DNA from: Deltaproteobacteria bacterium
GTDB lineage: Bacteria; Desulfobacterota; Dissulfuribacteria; Dissulfuribacterales; QOAL01
DNA length: 9,154 nt
NCBI GenBank assembly: GCA_026996955.1
Contig: JALWJV010000400.1
Span: forward strand, 1 to 9,154
Reading direction: 5' to 3'
In this document: in pieces, positions 6,068 to 9,154 of the stretch
Layout of the letters: each line of letters begins with the position of its first letter
Position numbering within the stretch: the first letter of the stretch is position 1
Program-made: the position numbers and the translations under genes
The notes under the pieces: model-generated
Database searches by the model: none
What the model was told of the DNA's origin: nothing
The model's input: the letters and a program-made list of their open reading frames with translations, nothing else

Positions 6068-6862
6068 TCAGTAATTGGTGGCTGGTCTAAGCCTGTAGAA
6101 AAAGGTAAGGGTCAAATTACGCGGAACTATCCTGTTGATATAAAGCTCGACAAAATCACCCAGATCGGCAATAACCGATCTAGGAACGTAAATCACATCA
6201 TTGGGCTGAAGAAGAATATCAATTCCCTCGCCGTTTCTGACATCATCAAGATCAAGCTCAAGCAGTTCCGGAGAGTCACCAGGTTTATCAGCACGTAATA
6301 CAAGCACATTGGATGTAACGGCTGTTGGCAAAACATCCCCTGCCATTATAATGGCCTGAAGCGTTGTCATAGGGGTATTCATGTTTATCATCTGTGGATT
6401 TTTCACATCGCCGCCTACATAAATCTGCCGCCCGGAAAACTCCCTTACAACAACAGTAATATCAGGATTTTTAAGTTCATGACTGTAGGCATCGATAAGT
6501 TCCTTTCGAAGCTGGGATGGGGTTTTACCCACCACTTTTACATCCTGAAGGTATGGAAGCGAAATACATCCATCCGGCCTGACCCTCATCCTGTCTGAGA
6601 GTGTTGAGTGATACAAAAATTTCACTTCCACAACATCACCATAGTTAATGGGATAACCATCACTCTGGACCACTTCAAGATTATGCAGCCGTATCCTTTT
6701 CTGAACCGCCGATTTCTGTTCACTGGTTCGGTACTTTGCCTTACAGCCTGAAAGACAAAACAGCGTCAGGGCAGAGATAACGATGATAAACAGTATATTA
6801 AATATTGAGAAGCAAGCAGGAGTTATCACGTCTCTGTGGTTTCCAGGGGTATATTTTTTCAT
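6068..6862 (-). CDS. outer-membrane polysaccharide export lipoprotein (Wza/OPX family)
   Basis: This 264-residue protein carries a lipoprotein signal peptide: a hydrophobic run at about 18-37 ends in the lipobox LSGC with Cys40 as the lipidated residue. A polysaccharide export domain covers about 67-140 ('YPINYGDVVEVKF', 'VRPDGCISLPYLQDVKVVGKT', 'LKNPDITVVV'). An SLBB domain follows at about 145-226 ('RQIYVGGDVKNPQMI', 'LLQPNDVIYVPRS'). The C-terminal helix 'LGDFVELYINRIVP' (234-247) fits the amphipathic segment by which Wza-type proteins form the outer-membrane pore. It should act with a periplasmic co-polymerase not seen in this window. It starts 23 bases after the GH10-like gene and shows no clear Shine-Dalgarno; the ATG is chosen from the signal peptide. 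Confidence 0.95.
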   Translation of the reverse strand: MKKYTPGNHRDVITPACFSIFNILFIIVISALTLFCLSGCKAKYRTSEQKSAVQKRIRLHNLEVVQSDGYPINYGDVVEVKFLYHSTLSDRMRVRPDGCISLPYLQDVKVVGKTPSQLRKELIDAYSHELKNPDITVVVREFSGRQIYVGGDVKNPQMINMNTPMTTLQAIIMAGDVLPTAVTSNVLVLRADKPGDSPELLELDLDDVRNGEGIDILLQPNDVIYVPRSVIADLGDFVELYINRIVPRNLTLTFFYRLRPATNY

Positions 6863-6885
6863 CTTTTATGACTCGTTATACAATC

Positions 6886-9154
6886 TTAATGGGTTTTGAA
6901 ATGATCACAGGAATTAGAAATGACAATGGCCTGTCCTTTTGCATTTTTATCTATCAGGTATTCTACTTTCTGGCCTGCGTCGATGCAATACCGGCCTGGC
7001 ATGGCAGGAAGTGGCAATTTGCCTGGCTCAGAAACCTGAACCTGGTAATCTGTTTTGAGGGATGACACCTTGCTTGCAATGCTTTCCAGCACCGGCTTTG
7101 AAACACCACTATTGTCAAGCAGTCCACCTTGTACATTCCAGGGCTCTCCGTCTGTAACACCCCACCAGACCCATCCTGTCACCCTGTCCATTGCAATGGC
7201 AAGGGAAAGTGTGTCAACGGCAGCCCTGGCCTGGCTCCGGGAATCCCATCTTCCCCAGGCATAACCATTTTTGTCTTTTGAAGACATTGTGCCAGGAAAC
7301 CCGGATTCGGTAATAAAGAGGGGCTTGCCAAGGGTTAACAGCCGTTTCCAGTAAAAATAGGTATCCAGAATGTCCATGCATGGCTCTGCCATGTCAACAC
7401 CAAAGCGGGGCTGTTTCACCCTTACTCCAGGGTACCATTCTATGCCAAGGACATCAGGGCTGTACTTCTCTCCCATAAGCCCCCTGTAAAACTGCAAGGT
7501 ACCTGTTATACGTCCCTTAAGTGCCGGTGAAAGCTCCTCTCCCCTCTGCCAGTCATAATCGTTAACCATAGAAACCGCACCGGGAAGTTGGGTTTTAAGG
7601 GTCTTGCAAAGATCGAGCACCAGTTCCTGCCTCTGGGAGACATTAAGGTTACCCCAGGGGTTACTGGAAGGTTCATTTACCACCTCCCAGAGAATTATTT
7701 TATCACCGTACAGACCAGAAAGACGTTTTACCATTTGCGAAAGGTGATGTTTTGCAGCCTCTTTGAACTTTCTGCCGTGCATCTTGCGGACATTGTCAGG
7801 CATACCCGTCTGGATCAGGCCGTGGGCAAGCAAGGTGAAATTATTCTTAACAAGATAGTCAAACTGGAAGATATCTTCCCAGCGTGTAAAACGCCCCCTG
7901 TTATCAACAACCTGGTCCCAGAAAAGAGGCATATCTGCATGATTGAAACCTGCCTTTTGCAGAATATCATAAAATTTCCTCACCCTTTCCGGCTGCTTTG
8001 AAAAGGGAACAAAGCCGAATGACTGGCCAAACCCAATTCTGAATTCAGGATCTACAAGCCTGACAGAAATTTGCTGTCCGGCCTTGAGGCTGCCATTTAA
8101 TCCACTGATTTTATAATTCCCGGAAGGGGTCAAGAGATCAGCAATCCGCTGGTCTGAAAAACTGTTTACAGTCTGCCTGCTGAAGGCAAGAAGCCTGCCA
8201 AGTATCCTGTTATACTCGCGGGCCTGGCTGGGAACGGACGCTTTTGTAGATGCGGCCTTGACCTGATTCATGAATCCGGACAACTCCCTGTTTACCCGGG
8301 GCTGATTTTCAAGCCTTGCAAACCGTTCCAGATCCTTCATGCGGGTAAGGACAAGTTCCCTGTTCAAAAACAGGGTATCTCCTTCTGTTTTTTCAAGCCC
8401 ACTGCCTGAATTATCAGCGCTCAGCCAGACTTTATGATCCTGGTCCGACTGCCAGAAAAGTATCTCCAGCCTTACTCCCTCACCGGAGGCAAACCTGATA
8501 ACCGGCGCCTTGCCACTTTCTTCATTGATCCTTACATTTTCATCCCTGACAGAGAAAGGTACGGAGTTACCCTGGCTATCAGTAAGGAAACACCACTGGT
8601 CCGCAGACAACCCCTGTTTCCTGAAATCATCAGTTGACATCAACCTTCCCTGGAGATCGTAGGCTATGATTTTTAGCCTCTTCTCTCCTGATGCCGAACC
8701 TGAATTAAAGGAGATATCAGATAACTGAACTGTCCTCTCTCCGGTAAGACCGTTATCCTTACCGTTAAGATCAACAATAAAGACTGATTTCAGGTGTTCA
8801 GGGTTGAATCTTCCAGTTGCACCGCCAAAGGGAACAAGTTTATCAGGATCTACATCTATCCTGTTCCATTTTGTATCGCAGAAAAAAGGTAGGATAAAAA
8901 TCCTCCCGTCATCAAGATCAAAGCGCAAAAATAAAGGAGCGGCCCTGTCACTTTTGACATTGAATGAAAGCTTTGACATTTTCTTCCATTCGCCGTCTGC
9001 CCTCCTCAGAAGGAAACATGAATCCTTGCGATAGTTGAATCGCCATACCAGTGACGGCTCTCCTGAACCATTGTTCTGGATATTAACAGTACCGGTATTT
9101 GGTTCCCACCCAGACAGGTATTTGGTTTTGGCAAAGGCCCACTGAGGAGAGAAA
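6886..9154 (-). CDS. GH10-like glycoside hydrolase in a polysaccharide gene cluster, 5' end beyond window
   Basis: The frame is open from TAA 6886-6888 to the right edge, showing 755 residues. An ATG at 8977-8979 exists, but the frame continues upstream with sensible protein ('WEPNTGTVNIQNNG', 'GEPSLVWRF'), so the start is outside. Numbering below is from that ATG; add 58 for the visible protein. Residues before about 200 look like beta-rich carbohydrate-binding or jelly-roll-type modules. A charged, probably helical stretch follows (205-285). A clan GH-A barrel begins near 305. GH10 hallmarks are 'FTLLAHGLIQTGMPDNV' (381-397), 'WEVVNEP' (431-437) with acid/base Glu436, 'FITESGFPG' (555-563) with nucleophile Glu558, and 'WVWWGVTDGEPW' (603-614) followed by 'GLLDNSGVSKPVLESI'. 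The usual GH10 nucleophile context is ITELD, so this is a divergent member and xylan may not be the substrate. Sitting before the export gene, it probably trims or releases the cluster's own polymer. No signal peptide can be judged. Confidence 0.87.
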   Translation of the reverse strand, partial: FSPQWAFAKTKYLSGWEPNTGTVNIQNNGSGEPSLVWRFNYRKDSCFLLRRADGEWKKMSKLSFNVKSDRAAPLFLRFDLDDGRIFILPFFCDTKWNRIDVDPDKLVPFGGATGRFNPEHLKSVFIVDLNGKDNGLTGERTVQLSDISFNSGSASGEKRLKIIAYDLQGRLMSTDDFRKQGLSADQWCFLTDSQGNSVPFSVRDENVRINEESGKAPVIRFASGEGVRLEILFWQSDQDHKVWLSADNSGSGLEKTEGDTLFLNRELVLTRMKDLERFARLENQPRVNRELSGFMNQVKAASTKASVPSQAREYNRILGRLLAFSRQTVNSFSDQRIADLLTPSGNYKISGLNGSLKAGQQISVRLVDPEFRIGFGQSFGFVPFSKQPERVRKFYDILQKAGFNHADMPLFWDQVVDNRGRFTRWEDIFQFDYLVKNNFTLLAHGLIQTGMPDNVRKMHGRKFKEAAKHHLSQMVKRLSGLYGDKIILWEVVNEPSSNPWGNLNVSQRQELVLDLCKTLKTQLPGAVSMVNDYDWQRGEELSPALKGRITGTLQFYRGLMGEKYSPDVLGIEWYPGVRVKQPRFGVDMAEPCMDILDTYFYWKRLLTLGKPLFITESGFPGTMSSKDKNGYAWGRWDSRSQARAAVDTLSLAIAMDRVTGWVWWGVTDGEPWNVQGGLLDNSGVSKPVLESIASKVSSLKTDYQVQVSEPGKLPLPAMPGRYCIDAGQKVEYLIDKNAKGQAIVISNSCDHFKTH

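Noticed and set aside
6863..6885. Promoter (TATAAC at 6880-6875) ahead of the export lipoprotein gene
   Set aside because: The matching -35 region reads CATTTC and the hydrolase gene ends only 23 bases away, so cotranscription is more likely.
8977..8979. ATG as the start of the GH10-like hydrolase
   Set aside because: The same frame stays open to the right edge with 58 more residues of plausible protein and no ribosome site precedes this ATG.

Overview
The window looks like chromosomal DNA of a Gram-negative bacterium, most likely an anaerobic member of the Desulfobacterota or a relative. The evidence is a lipid A pathway that uses LpxI, a small selenoprotein gene read through an in-frame TGA, and an AAA-ATPase-like/DUF1703 protein. 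The phylum is an inference, because there is no rRNA or other marker here. Every gene I can support lies on the minus strand, so transcription runs from the right end to the left. Intergenic gaps are short (107 bases at most). I see no tRNA, rRNA, insertion sequence, integrase or CRISPR array.

Right part (about 5300-9154): the end of an exopolysaccharide-type block. In transcription order it holds a large GH10-like glycoside hydrolase (start beyond the right edge), a Wza-type outer-membrane polysaccharide export lipoprotein, and a stand-alone monotopic phosphoglycosyl transferase of the WcaJ/ExoY/PglC class. The likely division of labour is priming the sugar on undecaprenyl phosphate, exporting the polymer, and trimming or processing it.

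Middle part (1400-5194): a tightly packed lipid A operon, lpxA - lpxI - Gfo/Idh/MocA oxidoreductase - lpxB, with overlaps of 4 and 1 bases and one gap of 29 bases. LpxA adds the first 3-hydroxyacyl chain to UDP-GlcNAc, LpxI hydrolyses UDP-diacylglucosamine to lipid X, and LpxB joins lipid X to the UDP-linked sugar to give the disaccharide. The oxidoreductase set between them is not part of the classical pathway. It could be a GnnA-like UDP-sugar 3-dehydrogenase, but its partner aminotransferase is not in the window.

Left part (1-1379): directly after lpxB, with its own good ribosome binding site, lies the most interesting gene. It is a 112-residue thioredoxin-fold protein of the ArsC/Spx/glutaredoxin type whose redox motif is encoded as TGA-Lys-Ser-Cys, i.e. 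Sec-x-x-Cys. Conventional gene calling would start it at an internal GTG and lose the active site. SECIS-like hairpins can be drawn just downstream of the TGA. Last comes an AAA-ATPase-like/DUF1703 protein whose C-terminal part runs off the left edge.
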